DNA of 64,000 bases from Sphingomonas carotinifaciens (GCF_009789535.1 NZ_WSUT01000005.1:3238001-3302000), one strand, 5' to 3'; shown: positions 19,467 through 33,744, counted from the first letter of the stretch. Notes: generated by a model not told the origin, from the letters alone. Program-made: numbers and translations.

Positions 19467-20255
19467 TTACTCCGTGACGGCCGCGGCATCAGCCTCGGCG
19501 GTCTGCGACCCACCGCGGCCGAGCAGGTCGGCGATCTTCTTGCCACGACGCTGCGCCACCGACTTCGGGCTGGTCTGTTCGCCAAGCGCCTCGAAGGTAG
19601 CACGGATCATGTTGTACGGGTTGGACGTGCCGACCGACTTGGTCACCACATCGGCGACGCCCAGGCTCTCGAAGATGGCGCGCATCGGGCCACCCGCAAT
19701 GATGCCCGTGCCCTGCGGCGCGGAACGCACGGTCACACGACCCGCACCGAAATGGCCGTTGCCATCATGGTGCAGCGTACGGCCATCCTTCAGCGGAACG
19801 CGGATCATGGCCTTTTTAGCCGCCGCGGTCGCCTTGGAGATGGCTTCCGGCACTTCGCGCGCCTTGCCGTGACCGAAGCCCGTGCGGCCCTTGCCGTCGC
19901 CCACGACGACCAGCGCCGCAAAGCCGAAGCGCTTGCCGCCCTTCACGGTCTTCGAGACGCGGTTGATGTGGACGAGCTTCTCGATCAGATCCTCGCCCTG
20001 GTCCTCGGCGCCGCGACGATCGTCACGACGGCCGCGGTTGCCGTCACGGCCGCCACGGCCACGATCGCCACCGCCCGGACCACCACGACCACGGCCACCG
20101 CCGCCACCGCGCGGGCCACGACCGCCCTGGCCGCCGAAGCCGCCCTGGCCACCGGCGTTGTAGCCGCCGGCGTTCTGGCCGCCATTCTGCGGTGCGTCCT
20201 GCGAACCGCCCTCGGCGCCCGCCGCAACCTGCGGCTGGTTGTTCTCGTCAGCCAT
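19467..20255 (-). CDS. rpsE: 30S ribosomal protein S5 with RGG-rich N-terminal extension
   Basis: Small-subunit protein (262 aa) important for decoding fidelity and mRNA unwinding. The conserved core starts near residue 88 ([20 protein letters not shown]) and includes the double-stranded RNA-binding-like segment [17 protein letters not shown]. Residues 1-87 are an extra Gly/Arg/Asp/Gln-rich region with many RGG and GGRG units, so the protein is about 95 residues longer than E. coli S5. There is also a short acidic C-terminal tail. The start has no closer in-frame ATG near the core, so the extension is probably translated. Order rplR-rpsE-rpmD is standard. Confidence 0.95.
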   Translation of the reverse strand: MADENNQPQVAAGAEGGSQDAPQNGGQNAGGYNAGGQGGFGGQGGRGPRGGGGGRGRGGPGGGDRGRGGRDGNRGRRDDRRGAEDQGEDLIEKLVHINRVSKTVKGGKRFGFAALVVVGDGKGRTGFGHGKAREVPEAISKATAAAKKAMIRVPLKDGRTLHHDGNGHFGAGRVTVRSAPQGTGIIAGGPMRAIFESLGVADVVTKSVGTSNPYNMIRATFEALGEQTSPKSVAQRRGKKIADLLGRGGSQTAEADAAAVTE

Positions 20256-20257
20256 TC

Positions 20258-20614
20258 TTAGAACTCCAATCCGGCTTCACGCGCGGCCTCGGCCAGTGCC
20301 TTGACGCGGCCATGGAAGAGGAAGCCGCCACGATCGAAGACGACCTGCGTCACGCCGGCAGCCTTGGCTGCTTCCGCGACGCGCTTGCCGACCTCGGTTG
20401 CCGCTGCAACGTTGGCGCCCGACGTATCGCGCGCGCCCTTCTCCAGCGTGGAGGCCGATGCGACGGTACGACCCGCCTCGTCGTCGATCACCTGCGCATA
20501 GATGTGCTTGCCCGAACGGTGCACCGACAGGCGCGGACGACCGCCCGAACGCGCCTTGAGCGCGGTACGGTTGCGCCGACGGCGCTTCTCGAAAAGAGAG
20601 AGACCCTTGGTCAT
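20258..20614 (-). CDS. rplR: 50S ribosomal protein L18
   Basis: 5S rRNA-binding protein (118 aa). It starts [20 protein letters not shown] and contains [20 protein letters not shown] and the C-terminal [20 protein letters not shown]. The start codon overlaps the rplF stop by one base (TAATG). rpsE follows after two bases. Confidence 0.97.
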   Translation of the reverse strand: MTKGLSLFEKRRRRNRTALKARSGGRPRLSVHRSGKHIYAQVIDDEAGRTVASASTLEKGARDTSGANVAAATEVGKRVAEAAKAAGVTQVVFDRGGFLFHGRVKALAEAAREAGLEF

Positions 20615-21147
20615 TACTTCTTCTTCCCTTCCTTGCGGAAGATGAACTCGCCGTCGTACTTGATGCCCTTGCCCTTGTACGGCTCCGGCTTGCGCCAGCG
20701 GCGGATCTCGGCGGCCAGCTGGCCGACCTTCTGCTTGTCCGCACCGCTGATCTCGACGGTGGTGTTGTCGGGCGTCTTCACCTCCAGGCCTTCCGGCACG
20801 TCGATGTTGACATCGTGGCTGTAGCCGAGCTGCAGCTTCAGGGTCTTGCCCTGTGCCGCGGCACGGTAGCCGACGCCCGTGATCAGCAGCTTCTTCGAGA
20901 AGCCGGTGGTCACGCCGGTCACCAGGTTCTGCACCAGCGTACGCTGCATGCCCCAGAAGGCGCGAGCGCGCTTGGTGTCGTTCGCGGGCTGCACCGAGAT
21001 GCCGTCCTGCTGGACGTCATAGGTGATCTCGTCGGCGAGCGGCAGCGTCAGGGTGCCCTTGGGCCCCTTCACGCTGAGAGTACGGCCCTCGATGCTCGCC
21101 GTCACGCCGGCCGGAACCGGGACGGATTTCTTACCGATGCGGCTCAT
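20614..21147 (-). CDS. rplF: 50S ribosomal protein L6
   Basis: Large-subunit protein (177 aa) near the factor-binding site. It starts [20 protein letters not shown] and carries the C-terminal [20 protein letters not shown] motif. It overlaps rpsH by one base and rplR by one base, so the three are tightly coupled. Confidence 0.97.
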   Translation of the reverse strand: MSRIGKKSVPVPAGVTASIEGRTLSVKGPKGTLTLPLADEITYDVQQDGISVQPANDTKRARAFWGMQRTLVQNLVTGVTTGFSKKLLITGVGYRAAAQGKTLKLQLGYSHDVNIDVPEGLEVKTPDNTTVEISGADKQKVGQLAAEIRRWRKPEPYKGKGIKYDGEFIFRKEGKKK

Positions 21148-21542
21148 CAGAACACCTCCGCCAGCACTTCGCCACCGGCATTCTGCTCGCGCGCCTCGGC
21201 GTCGGACAGAACGCCACGCGGCGTCGACACGATGGTGATGCCAAGGCCGTTGCGAACGCGCGGAAGCTCCTGCGCGCCCGAATAGATGCGGCGGCCGGGC
21301 TTCGAGACGCGCGCGATATGCTTGATCGCGGGCTGGCCCTCGAAATACTTCAGCTCGATGCGGATGCCGGCCGCGGGGCCCATCTGCTCTTCGCTGTAGC
21401 CACGGATATAGCCTTCGCGCTGCAGAACGTCGAGCACGCGGACGCGCAGCTTCGACGCCGGCGAGAGGACGGAGTCCTTCTTCGCACGCTGGCCGTTGCG
21501 GATGCGGGTGAGCAGGTCACCCAGGGGATCGGTCACTGCCAT
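21147..21542 (-). CDS. rpsH: 30S ribosomal protein S8
   Basis: 16S rRNA-binding protein (131 aa), in many bacteria also the translational repressor of the spc operon. It starts [20 protein letters not shown] and ends with [20 protein letters not shown], the usual S8 C-terminus. Follows rpsN by 10 bases. Confidence 0.97.
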   Translation of the reverse strand: MAVTDPLGDLLTRIRNGQRAKKDSVLSPASKLRVRVLDVLQREGYIRGYSEEQMGPAAGIRIELKYFEGQPAIKHIARVSKPGRRIYSGAQELPRVRNGLGITIVSTPRGVLSDAEAREQNAGGEVLAEVF

Positions 21543-21552
21543 CTCTAGGTCC

Positions 21553-21858
21553 TTACCAGCTCGACTTGGTGACGCCGGGGATCATGCCCTTGTTGGCGAG
21601 ATCACGCAGCATGACGCGAGCGAGACGGAACTTGCGGTAATATGCACGCGGGCGACCGGTGATCTCGCAACGGTTGCGGATGCGGGTCGGGTTGCCGTTG
21701 CGGGGGATCTCGGCCATCTTCAGGCGCGCGATCAGACGCTCGGTTTCGTCGAGGCTGGTGTCGTTCGCGACGGCCTTCAGCTTCGCGTACTTGCCCGCAT
21801 ACTTCTTGACGAGGGCGCGGCGCCGCTCGTTCTTGTTGACTGAACTCAGTTTCGCCAT
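21553..21858 (-). CDS. rpsN: 30S ribosomal protein S14, zinc-independent
   Basis: Small-subunit head protein (101 aa). The long form lacks the CxxC pairs of zinc-type S14; only one Cys is visible, in [19 protein letters not shown]. It starts [20 protein letters not shown]. Between rplE and rpsH as in most proteobacteria. Confidence 0.97.
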   Translation of the reverse strand: MAKLSSVNKNERRRALVKKYAGKYAKLKAVANDTSLDETERLIARLKMAEIPRNGNPTRIRNRCEITGRPRAYYRKFRLARVMLRDLANKGMIPGVTKSSW

Positions 21859-21917
21859 GGACTTAAGCTCTTCTCTCTACTGATCCCCTCCCACCCGGAG
21901 GCAGGAGGGGTTTGGGA

Positions 21918-22499
21918 TTATGCCGCCTGCTTTTCCTCGGCGGCCTCTTCCTGCGGGAACGGGAAGCCGAACAGACGGAGCAGCTCGCGCGCCTCGTCGT
22001 CGGTCTTCGCGGTCGTCGTCACGATCACATCCATGCCGCGCACCTTGTCGATACGGTCATAGTTGATTTCCGGGAACACGATCTGCTCCTTGATACCGCA
22101 GGCATAGTTGCCGCGGCCGTCGAAGCTCTTCGGGTTCAGGCCGCGGAAGTCGCGGACGCGGGGCAGCGCGATCGTGATGAAGCGGTCGAGGAACTCGTAC
22201 ATGCGCTCGCGACGCAGCGTCACCTTGACGCCGATCGGCATGCCTTCACGCAGCTTGAACTGCGCGATCGACTTCTTCGCCTTGGTGATGACCGGCTTCT
22301 GACCGGCGATCAGCTCCATCTCGGACGCGGCCTGATCGACGCGCTTCTTGTCCTGCGTCGCCTCGCCCACGCCCATGTTCAGCACGATCTTGTCGAGGCG
22401 CGGGATTTCGTTAACGTTCTTGTAGCCGAACTTCTCGACCATGGCGGCGACGATGCGATCCTCGTAGATCGCCTTCATCCGGGGCTTGTAATCAGCCAT
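21918..22499 (-). CDS. rplE: 50S ribosomal protein L5
   Basis: 5S rRNA-binding protein (193 aa) forming an intersubunit bridge with S13. It starts [20 protein letters not shown] and contains [20 protein letters not shown] and the [20 protein letters not shown] end. The start lies inside the end of rplX (8-base overlap), which fixes it here and rejects an upstream extension. Confidence 0.97.
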   Translation of the reverse strand: MADYKPRMKAIYEDRIVAAMVEKFGYKNVNEIPRLDKIVLNMGVGEATQDKKRVDQAASEMELIAGQKPVITKAKKSIAQFKLREGMPIGVKVTLRRERMYEFLDRFITIALPRVRDFRGLNPKSFDGRGNYACGIKEQIVFPEINYDRIDKVRGMDVIVTTTAKTDDEARELLRLFGFPFPQEEAAEEKQAA

Positions 22500-22809
22500 C
22501 GATCTTGTCTCCGGTCTTGACGGCCACGCGGACCTTCTTGCCATCCTGCGTTTCGAAGCGAACGCGGGTCGGCTTGCCGTCGGCGGTCACATGCGCGACC
22601 TTCGAGATGTGAAGCGGGGCTTCGATGCGCTCCAGGCCACCCTGCGGGTTCGCCTGGCTGGGCTTGCGGTGGCGGGTCGCGACGTTGACGCCCTCGACCA
22701 CGACCTTGGCGTCCTTGGGCATCGACACGGTCACGGTGCCGGTCTTGCCCTTGTCCTTGCCGGACAGGACGATCACGCGGTCGCCCTTCTTGATCTTTGC
22801 GGCGGCCAT
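22492..22809 (-). CDS. rplX: 50S ribosomal protein L24
   Basis: Assembly-initiating large-subunit protein (105 aa). Its KOW motif is [20 protein letters not shown] near the N-terminus, followed by [20 protein letters not shown]. It overlaps rplN by one base and rplE by eight. Confidence 0.97.
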   Translation of the reverse strand: MAAAKIKKGDRVIVLSGKDKGKTGTVTVSMPKDAKVVVEGVNVATRHRKPSQANPQGGLERIEAPLHISKVAHVTADGKPTRVRFETQDGKKVRVAVKTGDKIDG

Positions 22810-23177
22810 TACAGAACCTCCGGAGCCAGCGAGATGATCTTCATGTGCTTCTTGCCACGAAGTTCACGCACGACCGGGCCGAAGATACGGGTGCCGATCG
22901 GCTCCTCGTTCTTGTTGACCAGAACGGCGGCGTTGCCGTCGAAGCGGATCACCGAACCGTCTGCACGGCGGATGTCCTTGGCGGTGCGCACGATGACCGC
23001 GCGGTGCACGTCGCCCTTCTTCACGCGGCCACGCGGCTGCGCTTCCTTGACGCTGACGACGATGATGTCGCCCACGCCCGCAGTACGGCGCTTGGAACCG
23101 CCAAGCACCTTGATGCACTGTACCCGCTTCGCGCCGCTGTTGTCAGCGACGTCGAGATTGGATTGCATCTGGATCAT
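22809..23177 (-). CDS. rplN: 50S ribosomal protein L14
   Basis: Large-subunit interface protein (122 aa). It starts [20 protein letters not shown], the strongly conserved N-terminus, and ends [16 protein letters not shown] ([13 protein letters not shown]). The start is fixed by family length; upstream in-frame residues are spacer sequence. It is separated from rpsQ by 187 bases containing a hairpin. Confidence 0.97.
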   Translation of the reverse strand: MIQMQSNLDVADNSGAKRVQCIKVLGGSKRRTAGVGDIIVVSVKEAQPRGRVKKGDVHRAVIVRTAKDIRRADGSVIRFDGNAAVLVNKNEEPIGTRIFGPVVRELRGKKHMKIISLAPEVL

Positions 23178-23364
23178 GGATCCTGCTTCCTTCTCTCTTG
23201 GGGTGGATTCCGACCCTACCCCGCCTTTAAAAAACGACCCCCGGCGCAGCGAAGCCGCACCAGGGGGAGCGGCCACCTAGCCGCCCCTGGCAAGGAACGC
23301 AAGGCCCCTTACCCATTTCACGGAAAACGCCGCCCGGTCGAAACCAGGGCGGCGGCGTTCCGTA
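23178..23364. other. Hairpin-bearing gap between rpsQ and rplN
   Basis: In transcript sense, just after the rpsQ stop, an ACGCCGCC...GGGCGGCG stem around TGGTTTCGACC is followed by TTTTCC, resembling a terminator. No gene is visible. It interrupts a junction that is only a few bases in many genomes. Confidence 0.5.
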
Positions 23365-23637
23365 TCAGCCCTCTGCCGAGGCCCGCTCCGGCGTAGCGTG
23401 GGTGTTCACCCGCTCGATCACCTTCCAGGTCTTCAGCTTCGAGATCGGCGCGGTCTCTTCGATGCGCACCGTCTCACCGGCCTTGAACTCGTTGCCCTCG
23501 TCATGGGCATGATACTTCTTCGACCGACGGATGATCTTGCCGTACAGCGGATGGCGAACCTTCCGCTCCACGTTGACAACAACCGTCTTGTCGGTCTTGT
23601 CCGAGACGATCACCCCGGTCAGCACGCGCTTCGGCAT
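23365..23637 (-). CDS. rpsQ: 30S ribosomal protein S17
   Basis: Early-assembly 16S rRNA-binding protein (90 aa). It starts [20 protein letters not shown] and contains [20 protein letters not shown]. It ends in a short acidic tail. Follows rpmC by 12 bases. Confidence 0.97.
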   Translation of the reverse strand: MPKRVLTGVIVSDKTDKTVVVNVERKVRHPLYGKIIRRSKKYHAHDEGNEFKAGETVRIEETAPISKLKTWKVIERVNTHATPERASAEG

Positions 23638-23649
23638 GTGTCTCGGTCC

Positions 23650-23850
23650 TTACTTGGCAGCCGCAGCGGTGCGCTGCGCCTGCAGGGTCTTGATCCGCGC
23701 GATGTCGCGACGGACTTCCTTCACGCGGCTGGACTTCTCCAGCTGGCTGGTCGCCGCCTGGAAGCGCAGGTTGAACTGCTCACGCTTCAGGTTGCCCAGC
23801 GCCTCGACGAGCTGGTCGTCGCTCTGCGCGTTATAATCGGTCTTGGCCAT
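23650..23850 (-). CDS. rpmC: 50S ribosomal protein L29
   Basis: Helical large-subunit protein (66 aa) at the exit tunnel rim, near the trigger factor and SRP docking site. Contains [20 protein letters not shown] and [14 protein letters not shown]. Overlaps rplP by one base. Confidence 0.96.
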   Translation of the reverse strand: MAKTDYNAQSDDQLVEALGNLKREQFNLRFQAATSQLEKSSRVKEVRRDIARIKTLQAQRTAAAAK

Positions 23851-24284
23851 TACTCGCCTCCGAGGTGCGAGGTGTCGCCCAGACGGGCAACGACCTTGGT
23901 CTTGATCGGCAGCTTCATCGCGGCGCGCTCGAAAGCCTCCGCTGCGATCTTGCCTTCGACGCCGTCCAGCTCGAACAGGATCCGGCCGGGCTTAACGCGG
24001 GCCGCCCAGAACTCGGGCGAACCCTTGCCCGATCCCATGCGGACTTCGGCAGGCTTCGACGAAACCGGCACGTCCGGGAAGATACGGATCCACAAACGCC
24101 CCTGGCGCTTGATGTGACGGGTGATCGCGCGGCGAGCCGCCTCGATCTGACGGGCAGTGATCCGCTCCGGCTCCATGGCCTTCAGACCATAGGCGCCAAA
24201 GTTCAGGCTCGTGCCACCCTTGGCGTCGCCGTGAATGCGGCCCTTGAAGGCCTTGCGGAATTTGGTGCGCTTCGGTTGCAGCAT
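23850..24284 (-). CDS. rplP: 50S ribosomal protein L16
   Basis: Large-subunit protein (144 aa) near the A-site tRNA. It starts [20 protein letters not shown] and contains [20 protein letters not shown] and [20 protein letters not shown], hallmark segments. Between rpsC and rpmC in standard S10 order. Confidence 0.97.
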   Translation of the reverse strand: MLQPKRTKFRKAFKGRIHGDAKGGTSLNFGAYGLKAMEPERITARQIEAARRAITRHIKRQGRLWIRIFPDVPVSSKPAEVRMGSGKGSPEFWAARVKPGRILFELDGVEGKIAAEAFERAAMKLPIKTKVVARLGDTSHLGGE

Positions 24285-24296
24285 CTCATCTATTCC

Positions 24297-25004
24297 TTAG
24301 CGACGATCGTCGCGGGCCGGACGGACGCCGGAGGTCTGAGCCTCCATCATCAGCCGGTCCTGCGCCATCGGGTCGTGACCCAGGATCTCGCCCTTGAACA
24401 CCCAGACCTTGACGCCGCACACACCGTAAGCGGTGTGGGCCTGCGCCTCGGCATAGTCCATGTTCGCGCGCAGCGTGTGGAGCGGCACGCGACCCTCGCG
24501 GTAGCTCTCGGAGCGGGCGATTTCCGCACCGCCGAGACGGCCGCCGCAGGCGACGCGGATGCCGTCGGCACCCAGGCGCATCGCCGACTGCACGGCGCGC
24601 TTCATCGCACGGCGGAACGCGATACGGCGCTCCAGCTGATCGGCGATGCCCTGCGCAACGAGCTTGGCGTCGATCTCGGGCTTGCGGATCTCGACGATGT
24701 TCAGCGACACGTCGGACGAAGTCATCGAGCCGATCTGCTTGCGCAGCTTCTCGATGTCCGAGCCCTTCTTGCCGATGATCACGCCGGGGCGTGCCGCGAA
24801 GATCGAAATGCGGCACAGCTTGGCCGGACGCTCGATCACCACCTTGGAGATCGCGGCCTGGGGCAGCGTCTTCATGATGTACTGGCGGATCTTCAGATCC
24901 TCCAGCAGCAGGCGACCATAGTCCTGGCCTTCCGCGAACCAGCGGCTGTCCCAGGTACGGTTGATCTGCAGGCGCAGACCGATCGGGTTGCTCTTATGAC
25001 CCAT
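24297..25004 (-). CDS. rpsC: 30S ribosomal protein S3
   Basis: mRNA-entry protein (235 aa). It starts [20 protein letters not shown], with the KH-domain loop [20 protein letters not shown] near residues 70-90 and the C-terminal [20 protein letters not shown]. It shares one base with rplV. Length matches the family. Confidence 0.97.
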   Translation of the reverse strand: MGHKSNPIGLRLQINRTWDSRWFAEGQDYGRLLLEDLKIRQYIMKTLPQAAISKVVIERPAKLCRISIFAARPGVIIGKKGSDIEKLRKQIGSMTSSDVSLNIVEIRKPEIDAKLVAQGIADQLERRIAFRRAMKRAVQSAMRLGADGIRVACGGRLGGAEIARSESYREGRVPLHTLRANMDYAEAQAHTAYGVCGVKVWVFKGEILGHDPMAQDRLMMEAQTSGVRPARDDRR

Positions 25005-25381
25005 TAGGCTTCTTCCTGCTCGCGCACGACGATGCGCAGACGGCTGAACGGCTTCAGGATGCGGGTGGACTTGCCACGGCCGCGGGTCGCGAAGCGCTTC
25101 ATGGTGATCGACTTGCCGACCGACGCCTCGGCGACGACAAGCGCGTCGACGTCGAGGTTGTGGTTGTTCTCGGCATTGGCGATGGCGGACGCCAGCACCT
25201 TGCGCGCGTCGACCGCCATGGCCTTCTTCGAGAAGGTCAGGATGTTCAGCGCGTCACCAGCCTTGCGGCCACGGATCAGGCCCGCGACCAGGTTCAGCTT
25301 CTGCGCCGAACCACGGATCTGCGTGCCGACCGACAGAGCTTCCTTCTCGCCGACCTTGCGGGGGGATGCGGGCTTCGACAT
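25004..25381 (-). CDS. rplV: 50S ribosomal protein L22
   Basis: Exit-tunnel protein (125 aa) whose beta hairpin lines the tunnel near the macrolide site; the tip contains [19 protein letters not shown]. An N-terminal segment ([20 protein letters not shown]) precedes the core. Overlaps rpsS and rpsC by one base each. Confidence 0.96.
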   Translation of the reverse strand: MSKPASPRKVGEKEALSVGTQIRGSAQKLNLVAGLIRGRKAGDALNILTFSKKAMAVDARKVLASAIANAENNHNLDVDALVVAEASVGKSITMKRFATRGRGKSTRILKPFSRLRIVVREQEEA

Positions 25382-25659
25382 CAGCGCTTACCCTTCTTGT
25401 CGGCAGCGTGACCGGGGAAGTAGCGCGTGGGCGCGAACTCGCCGAGCTTCATGCCGACCATGTCCTCGTTCACCGAGACGGGAACGAACTTGCGGCCGTT
25501 ATAGACATTGAAGGTCAGGCCGACGAACGACGGGAGGATCGTCGAGCGGCGCGACCAGGTCTTGATCGGACCCGAACGGCCGGACGCGTCCTGCGCAGTC
25601 TCGGCCTTCTTCAGGAGGTGGAGGTCCACGAAAGGACCCTTCCATACGGAACGAGCCAT
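25381..25659 (-). CDS. rpsS: 30S ribosomal protein S19
   Basis: Small-subunit head protein (92 aa), partner of S13. It starts [20 protein letters not shown] and contains [20 protein letters not shown] and [20 protein letters not shown]. Follows rplB by three bases. Confidence 0.97.
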   Translation of the reverse strand: MARSVWKGPFVDLHLLKKAETAQDASGRSGPIKTWSRRSTILPSFVGLTFNVYNGRKFVPVSVNEDMVGMKLGEFAPTRYFPGHAADKKGKR

Positions 25660-25662
25660 CGC

Positions 25663-26514
25663 TTAGCCCTTCTTCTTCGCGTGACGGCTACGGATGATCA
25701 TCTTGTCCGTCGCCTTGTTGTGCCGGGTGCGCGCACCCTTGGTCGGCTTGCCCCACGGGGTGACCGGGTGACGGCCGCCCGAGGTCCGGCCTTCACCACC
25801 GCCGTGCGGATGGTCAACCGGGTTCTTCGCAACACCGCGCGTCAGCGGGCGGCGGCCGAGCCAGCGGTTGCGACCCGCCTTCGCCAGGTTCTGGTTGGCG
25901 TTGTCCGGGTTCGACACCGCGCCCACCGTCGCCATGCACTCGCCACGGATGTAGCGCTGCTCGCCCGAGTTCAGGCGGACGATCACCATGCCGCGGTCAC
26001 GGCCGACGACCTGCACGTAGGTGCCGGCCGAACGGGCGATCTGGCCACCCTTGCCCGGCTTCATCTCCACGTTGTGGACGATGGTGCCGACGGGCATCTG
26101 GCCCAGCTCCATCGCGTTGCCCGGCTTCACGTCGGTCTTCTTGCCGGCGATCACCTTGTCGCCCACGCCCAGGCGCTGCGGCGCGATGATGTACGCGACA
26201 TCGGCCTTGCCGGCGTCGTCGGTGCCATAGTTCACCAGCGCGATGAAGGCGGTGCGGTTGGGATCATATTCGATCCGCTCCACGGTGCCCTCGACGTCCC
26301 AGCGGCGACGCTTGAAGTCGACATAGCGGTAGCGCTGCTTGTGACCGCCCGCGATACCGCGCGACGTCACATGGCCCTTGTTGTTGCGGCCACCGGTCTT
26401 GCGCTTGCCTTCGGTCAGCGACTTGACCGGGGCGCCCTTCCAGAGCGCCGAACGGTCGACGAGGATCAGGCCGCGGCGGGCCGGGCTCGTCGGATTATAT
26501 TGCTTGAGTGCCAT
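25663..26514 (-). CDS. rplB: 50S ribosomal protein L2
   Basis: Core large-subunit protein (283 aa) essential for subunit joining and peptidyl transfer. It starts [20 protein letters not shown] and contains the catalytic-region motif [20 protein letters not shown]. The start was placed at the ATG overlapping the rplW stop, since the upstream in-frame sequence is the shadow of rplW. Confidence 0.97.
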   Translation of the reverse strand: MALKQYNPTSPARRGLILVDRSALWKGAPVKSLTEGKRKTGGRNNKGHVTSRGIAGGHKQRYRYVDFKRRRWDVEGTVERIEYDPNRTAFIALVNYGTDDAGKADVAYIIAPQRLGVGDKVIAGKKTDVKPGNAMELGQMPVGTIVHNVEMKPGKGGQIARSAGTYVQVVGRDRGMVIVRLNSGEQRYIRGECMATVGAVSNPDNANQNLAKAGRNRWLGRRPLTRGVAKNPVDHPHGGGEGRTSGGRHPVTPWGKPTKGARTRHNKATDKMIIRSRHAKKKG

Positions 26515-26831
26515 TAGCCCTGGACCCCCGTCGTCACGTCGATGGACTGGCCGTCCTTCAGCGTCACGATCGCCTTCTTCATGTCGGAGCGCTGGTACGG
26601 AGCGCCCTTCCACTTCTTGGTCTTGCCCTTCTGGACGATCGTGTTCACGCCCGTCACGGTGACGTCGAAGAGAGCCTCGACGGCAGCCTTGATCTGCAGC
26701 TTGGTCGCGTCACCGGCGACCTTGAACACGACGGCGTTGTGCTCGGAGAGCAGCGTCGCCTTCTCGGTGATGTGCGGCGCGACGATCACGTCGTAATGAC
26801 GGTTGTCGATCGCCTTCTGCTGCTTAGCCAT
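26514..26831 (-). CDS. rplW: 50S ribosomal protein L23
   Basis: Exit-tunnel protein (105 aa) that docks trigger factor and SRP. Contains [20 protein letters not shown] near the N-terminus and [20 protein letters not shown]. Overlaps rplD by eight bases, with rplB following directly. Confidence 0.96.
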   Translation of the reverse strand: MAKQQKAIDNRHYDVIVAPHITEKATLLSEHNAVVFKVAGDATKLQIKAAVEALFDVTVTGVNTIVQKGKTKKWKGAPYQRSDMKKAIVTLKDGQSIDVTTGVQG

Positions 26832-27450
26832 GGAAACGGGCCTCCAGCTTCTCGACAGCAGCGCGCGTCAGCACCAGCGTGTCATGCTTCAGGATGTCGT
26901 AGACATTGGCGCCGGCGGCCGGGAGGACGTTGATGTCCTTCAGGTTGCCTGCGGCCAGAGCGAACGACGTCTCGACGGCATCGCCATCGATGACCAGCGC
27001 GGACTTGCCGAAGCCGAGCTTGGCGATGTCGCCGATCAGCGTCTTCGTCTTGTTGCCCTCGACCGACAGCGAGTCCATCACGACCAGCGAGCCGGCCTTT
27101 GCGTGGCTCGACAGCGCCATCTTCAGGCCCAGCGCGCGGATCTTCTTGTTCAGCGACGGATCGAAGTCGCGAACACGGGCACCGTGAGCCTTACCACCGC
27201 CGATGAAGACGGGTGCGCGGCGATCGCCGTGACGTGCCACACCGCCGCCCTTCTGGCGACCGAGCTTCTTGCCCGAACGGGCGACGTCCGCACGCTCGCG
27301 GGTGCCGCGCGCGGTGGCGCGACGCTTCTCAAGCTGCCAGGTCACGACGCGGTGCAGGATGTCGGCACGCGGATCGAGGCCGAAGACCTCGTCGTTGAGC
27401 TCGATGTCCGCGGCGTCGGCGCCGGCAAAGGATGAAACCTTGACCTTCAC
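26824..27450 (-). CDS. rplD: 50S ribosomal protein L4
   Basis: Tunnel-lining protein (208 aa); in gammaproteobacteria it also represses its own S10 operon. The tunnel loop region [20 protein letters not shown] is visible near residues 65-85. It starts [20 protein letters not shown], a normal L4 N-terminus. Three bases separate it from rplC. Confidence 0.96.
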   Translation of the reverse strand: MKVKVSSFAGADAADIELNDEVFGLDPRADILHRVVTWQLEKRRATARGTRERADVARSGKKLGRQKGGGVARHGDRRAPVFIGGGKAHGARVRDFDPSLNKKIRALGLKMALSSHAKAGSLVVMDSLSVEGNKTKTLIGDIAKLGFGKSALVIDGDAVETSFALAAGNLKDINVLPAAGANVYDILKHDTLVLTRAAVEKLEARFHG

Positions 27451-27453
27451 GAC

Positions 27454-28191
27454 TTAGCCCTCCTGGCCATCGGTGGCTTCCGGAGCGGGCTCGGCAGAAG
27501 CGGTATTGTTGGCGGCAACGCTCTTCAGCGCGGCCGGGAACGGGGCGTCCGCATGGCGCGCGACCTTCACCGCGTCCTTGACGATCAGCCAGCCACCCTT
27601 CGATCCGGGCACCGAGCCCTTGACGAAGATCAGGCCGCGCTCGACGTCGGTCGACACGATTTCCAGGTTCTGCTGCGTGCGGTTCTTGTCGCCCATGTGG
27701 CCGGCCATCTTCTTGTTCTTGAAGACGCGACCCGGATCCTGGCGGTTACCGGTCGAACCATGCGAACGGTGCGAGACGGACACGCCGTGCGTGGCGCGCA
27801 GACCGCCGAAGTTCCAGCGCTTCATCGCACCGGCAAAGCCCTTGCCCTGCGTACGACCCTGGATGTCGACCATCTGGCCGGCAACGAAGTGGTCGGCACC
27901 GATCTCGGCGCCTACGTCGAGCAGGCCGTCCTCGTTCACGCGGAACTCGGCAACGATAGCCTTGGGCTCCACTTCGGCCTTGCCGAAATGGCCGCGCTGC
28001 GGCTTGGCGACATTCTTAGCCTTGGCGACACCTGCACCAAGCTGGACGGCAGTGTAGCCGTCACGATCCATCTCGCGGCGGGCGACGACCTGTACGCCTT
28101 CGAGCGCCAGAACGGTAACCGGCACGTGCCGACCATCGTCCTGGAACAGGCGGGTCATCCCCATCTTCTTCGCGATCACGCCGGTACGCAT
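27454..28191 (-). CDS. rplC: 50S ribosomal protein L3
   Basis: Early-assembly large-subunit protein (245 aa). It starts [20 protein letters not shown] and contains the loop reaching toward the peptidyl transferase centre, [20 protein letters not shown]. The C-terminus has an extra Ala/Glu-rich tail ([15 protein letters not shown]). It is separated from rpsJ by 258 bases. Confidence 0.96.
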   Translation of the reverse strand: MRTGVIAKKMGMTRLFQDDGRHVPVTVLALEGVQVVARREMDRDGYTAVQLGAGVAKAKNVAKPQRGHFGKAEVEPKAIVAEFRVNEDGLLDVGAEIGADHFVAGQMVDIQGRTQGKGFAGAMKRWNFGGLRATHGVSVSHRSHGSTGNRQDPGRVFKNKKMAGHMGDKNRTQQNLEIVSTDVERGLIFVKGSVPGSKGGWLIVKDAVKVARHADAPFPAALKSVAANNTASAEPAPEATDGQEG

Positions 28192-28449
28192 GATCCTGTT
28201 CCTTCCTCGACAGAGGCCCCCAAGAACCATTCAAGGGGGGCATATCCAGCCCGGATAAATCGAAACGAGCCCCCGTCCCGGGCTGGCGATCGGCGCATGG
28301 CCGATCAGACGGGGGACGCTGTCCCCGGCACCCTTTCGGCCGAAGCCGAACCGCTGGGCGGTATCCCTTGTACCGCGCAGATCAGGGCGAACCCCGGAAT
28401 GCGCGAAAGGCCCGCGGGACGATGACGTCAACCGCGGGAAGCGGGCGCT
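28192..28449. other. Gap between rpsJ and rplC
   Basis: No gene is seen. Soon after the rpsJ stop a CCCGCGG...CCGCGGG hairpin followed by CCTTT occurs in transcript sense. The gap is far longer than the usual rpsJ-rplC spacing, so the hairpin may modulate expression of the rest of the S10 operon relative to rpsJ. Confidence 0.45.
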
Positions 28450-28758
<309 letters not shown>

Positions 28759-28995
28759 GATCCCTACCGATGCGAAAGAGCGGGAACGCAGCTTCGACCC
28801 TATCCCTTGCGTCGGTTTATCCGACCACCCGACAAGCGGACCCCGATCGGTGACCGGGACAAGCGATGAAGCCGATGAAACGCTCCGAAACGAACTCTGG
28901 TTGTTGCGGCATCGCCGGCGATACCGACGATGCTCTCACTAAAAGCGAACGGCCACTCCGGTTTCCCAGAGCGGCCGATTCACTCAAGAAAGGCG

Positions 28996-29024
28996 CCTAT
29001 ATCCCGACCACCCGAAGGTGGCAA
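28996..29024 (-). promoter_or_regulatory. Predicted rpsJ (S10 operon) promoter
   Basis: On the minus strand, -35 TTGCCA (29024-29019), a 17-base spacer, and -10 TATAGG (29001-28996) followed by CGCC. The TATAGGCGCC block is identical to that of the rpsL promoter. Confidence 0.7.
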
Positions 29025-29087
29025 CCCTCTTCGCATCGCAACCGCGTGGAAAAGGTTCCCGGTCCTGCACCCCTTGCAAAAGGAAAA

Positions 29088-29113
29088 GGCCGGCCCCGTT
29101 TCCGGAGCCGGCC
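29088..29113 (-). terminator. Intrinsic terminator of tuf
   Basis: On the minus strand a GGCCGGCTCC stem pairs with GGGGCCGGCC around a short AT-containing loop, followed by TTTTCCTTTT. It separates the str and S10 operons. Confidence 0.8.
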
Positions 29114-29143
29114 GATCCTTCTCACGACCTTTCGGTCAGGAGA

Positions 29144-30340
<1,197 letters not shown>

Positions 30341-30477
30341 TTTCCTACCTTCTGATTCGAATTCGGTGCCGCCGACGGGGCCACGCGAACGCGGCCACAT
30401 AGCGGGTGTTTGCAACGAATGCCAGCCCTGCGCGGGGGACGCTCCGGTTGCCCGTCCGCCCCCCGCACCAGGAGCCG

Positions 30478-32574
<2,097 letters not shown>

Positions 32575-32672
32575 GATCGATCTTCCTCAAGCGTGCGGGG
32601 GAGCCGGTCGGCCCGGCTCCCCTCATATAGGTAGCATGCGTTACCAGCGGAAGACCGCCGGCACCGACCGTT

Positions 32673-33143
32673 TTACCAGCGGTAGTGGCTGAATGCGCGG
32701 TTCGCTTCCGCCATGCGGTGCGTGTCCTCGCGCTTCTTGACCGCATTGCCGCGATTGTTCGCAGCGTCCATCAGCTCGCCCGACAGGCGGGCCGACATGG
32801 TGTTCTCCGAACGCGCACGTGCGGCCGAGATCAGCCAGCGGATCGCCAGCGCCTGGGCGCGCTCGGGGCGCACCTCGACCGGCACCTGGTAGGTCGCACC
32901 GCCGACGCGGCGCGACCGGACCTCGATGCCCGGCTTGATGTTGTTCAGCGCATCGTGGAACACGCCCAGCGGCTCGCGCTTGGCGCGGGTTTCGACGGTT
33001 TCCAGTGCGCTGTAGACGATCAGCTCCGCGACGGACTTCTTGCCGTCCAGCATGACCGAATTCATGAACTTCGACAGGACCTGATCCCCGTATACGGGAT
33101 CGGGCAGGATTTCCCGCTTTTCGGGACGACGACGACGAGCCAT
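32673..33143 (-). CDS. rpsG: 30S ribosomal protein S7
   Basis: Head-nucleating small-subunit protein (156 aa), translational repressor of the str operon in E. coli. It starts [20 protein letters not shown] and contains [20 protein letters not shown] and [10 protein letters not shown] at the end. Between rpsL and fusA. Confidence 0.97.
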   Translation of the reverse strand: MARRRRPEKREILPDPVYGDQVLSKFMNSVMLDGKKSVAELIVYSALETVETRAKREPLGVFHDALNNIKPGIEVRSRRVGGATYQVPVEVRPERAQALAIRWLISAARARSENTMSARLSGELMDAANNRGNAVKKREDTHRMAEANRAFSHYRW

Positions 33144-33211
33144 TCTCGTATTTCCTTACAAATCTTCAGCCTTGGATGGTCCAGATGCCCGTTTGCACGG
33201 GCCCGACCGGC

Positions 33212-33583
33212 TTACTTCGGACGCTTCGCGCCGTACTTGGAGCGGGACTGACGACGATCCTTGACGCCCTGCGTATCGAGCACGCCGCGCAGCACGTGGT
33301 AGCGAACGCCGGGAAGATCGCGCACACGGCCGCCGCGGATGAGCACCACCGAGTGCTCCTGCAGGTTGTGGCCTTCGCCCGGAATGTAGCTGATGACTTC
33401 GCGGCTGTTGGTCAGGCGGACCTTGGCCACCTTGCGCAAAGCCGAGTTCGGCTTCTTCGGGGTCGTCGTGTATACGCGGGTGCAGACGCCGCGCTTCTGC
33501 GGGTTCTGCTCCATTGCAGGGACCTTGGACTTGGCCTTCTGCGGTTCGCGGCCCTTGCGGACCAGCTGGTTGATCGTGGGCAT
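33212..33583 (-). CDS. rpsL: 30S ribosomal protein S12
   Basis: Decoding-centre protein (123 aa). It starts [20 protein letters not shown], followed by [20 protein letters not shown] and [20 protein letters not shown]. The PKKPNS lysines are the wild-type form associated with streptomycin sensitivity. The start is fixed by the canonical N-terminus; upstream in-frame codons are leader. First gene of the str operon. Confidence 0.97.
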   Translation of the reverse strand: MPTINQLVRKGREPQKAKSKVPAMEQNPQKRGVCTRVYTTTPKKPNSALRKVAKVRLTNSREVISYIPGEGHNLQEHSVVLIRGGRVRDLPGVRYHVLRGVLDTQGVKDRRQSRSKYGAKRPK

Positions 33584-33744
33584 TGAAGCCTTCACCTCAT
33601 CTAGGGTTACTTTGCTGGAGCCTTCACAGCACATAGGAATACAAAAAGGGGCGATGGCCGGCTTTTCACCACCGTCCAGGCCCATAAATGCATCCAGCAA
33701 TGTTCAAGCTTGCCCTCCGGAGAATCCTCCTTCGAGCAGCGGCG

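Larger units (their letters stand above)
28759..29143. other. Gap between tuf and rpsJ: terminator, promoter and long leader
   Basis: This 385-base stretch has no gene. From right to left in transcript sense it holds the tuf terminator (29088-29113), the rpsJ promoter (28996-29024), and a leader of about 230 bases. The length of the leader is reminiscent of regulated S10 leaders, but I could not identify the L4-responsive structure known from gammaproteobacteria. Confidence 0.6.
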
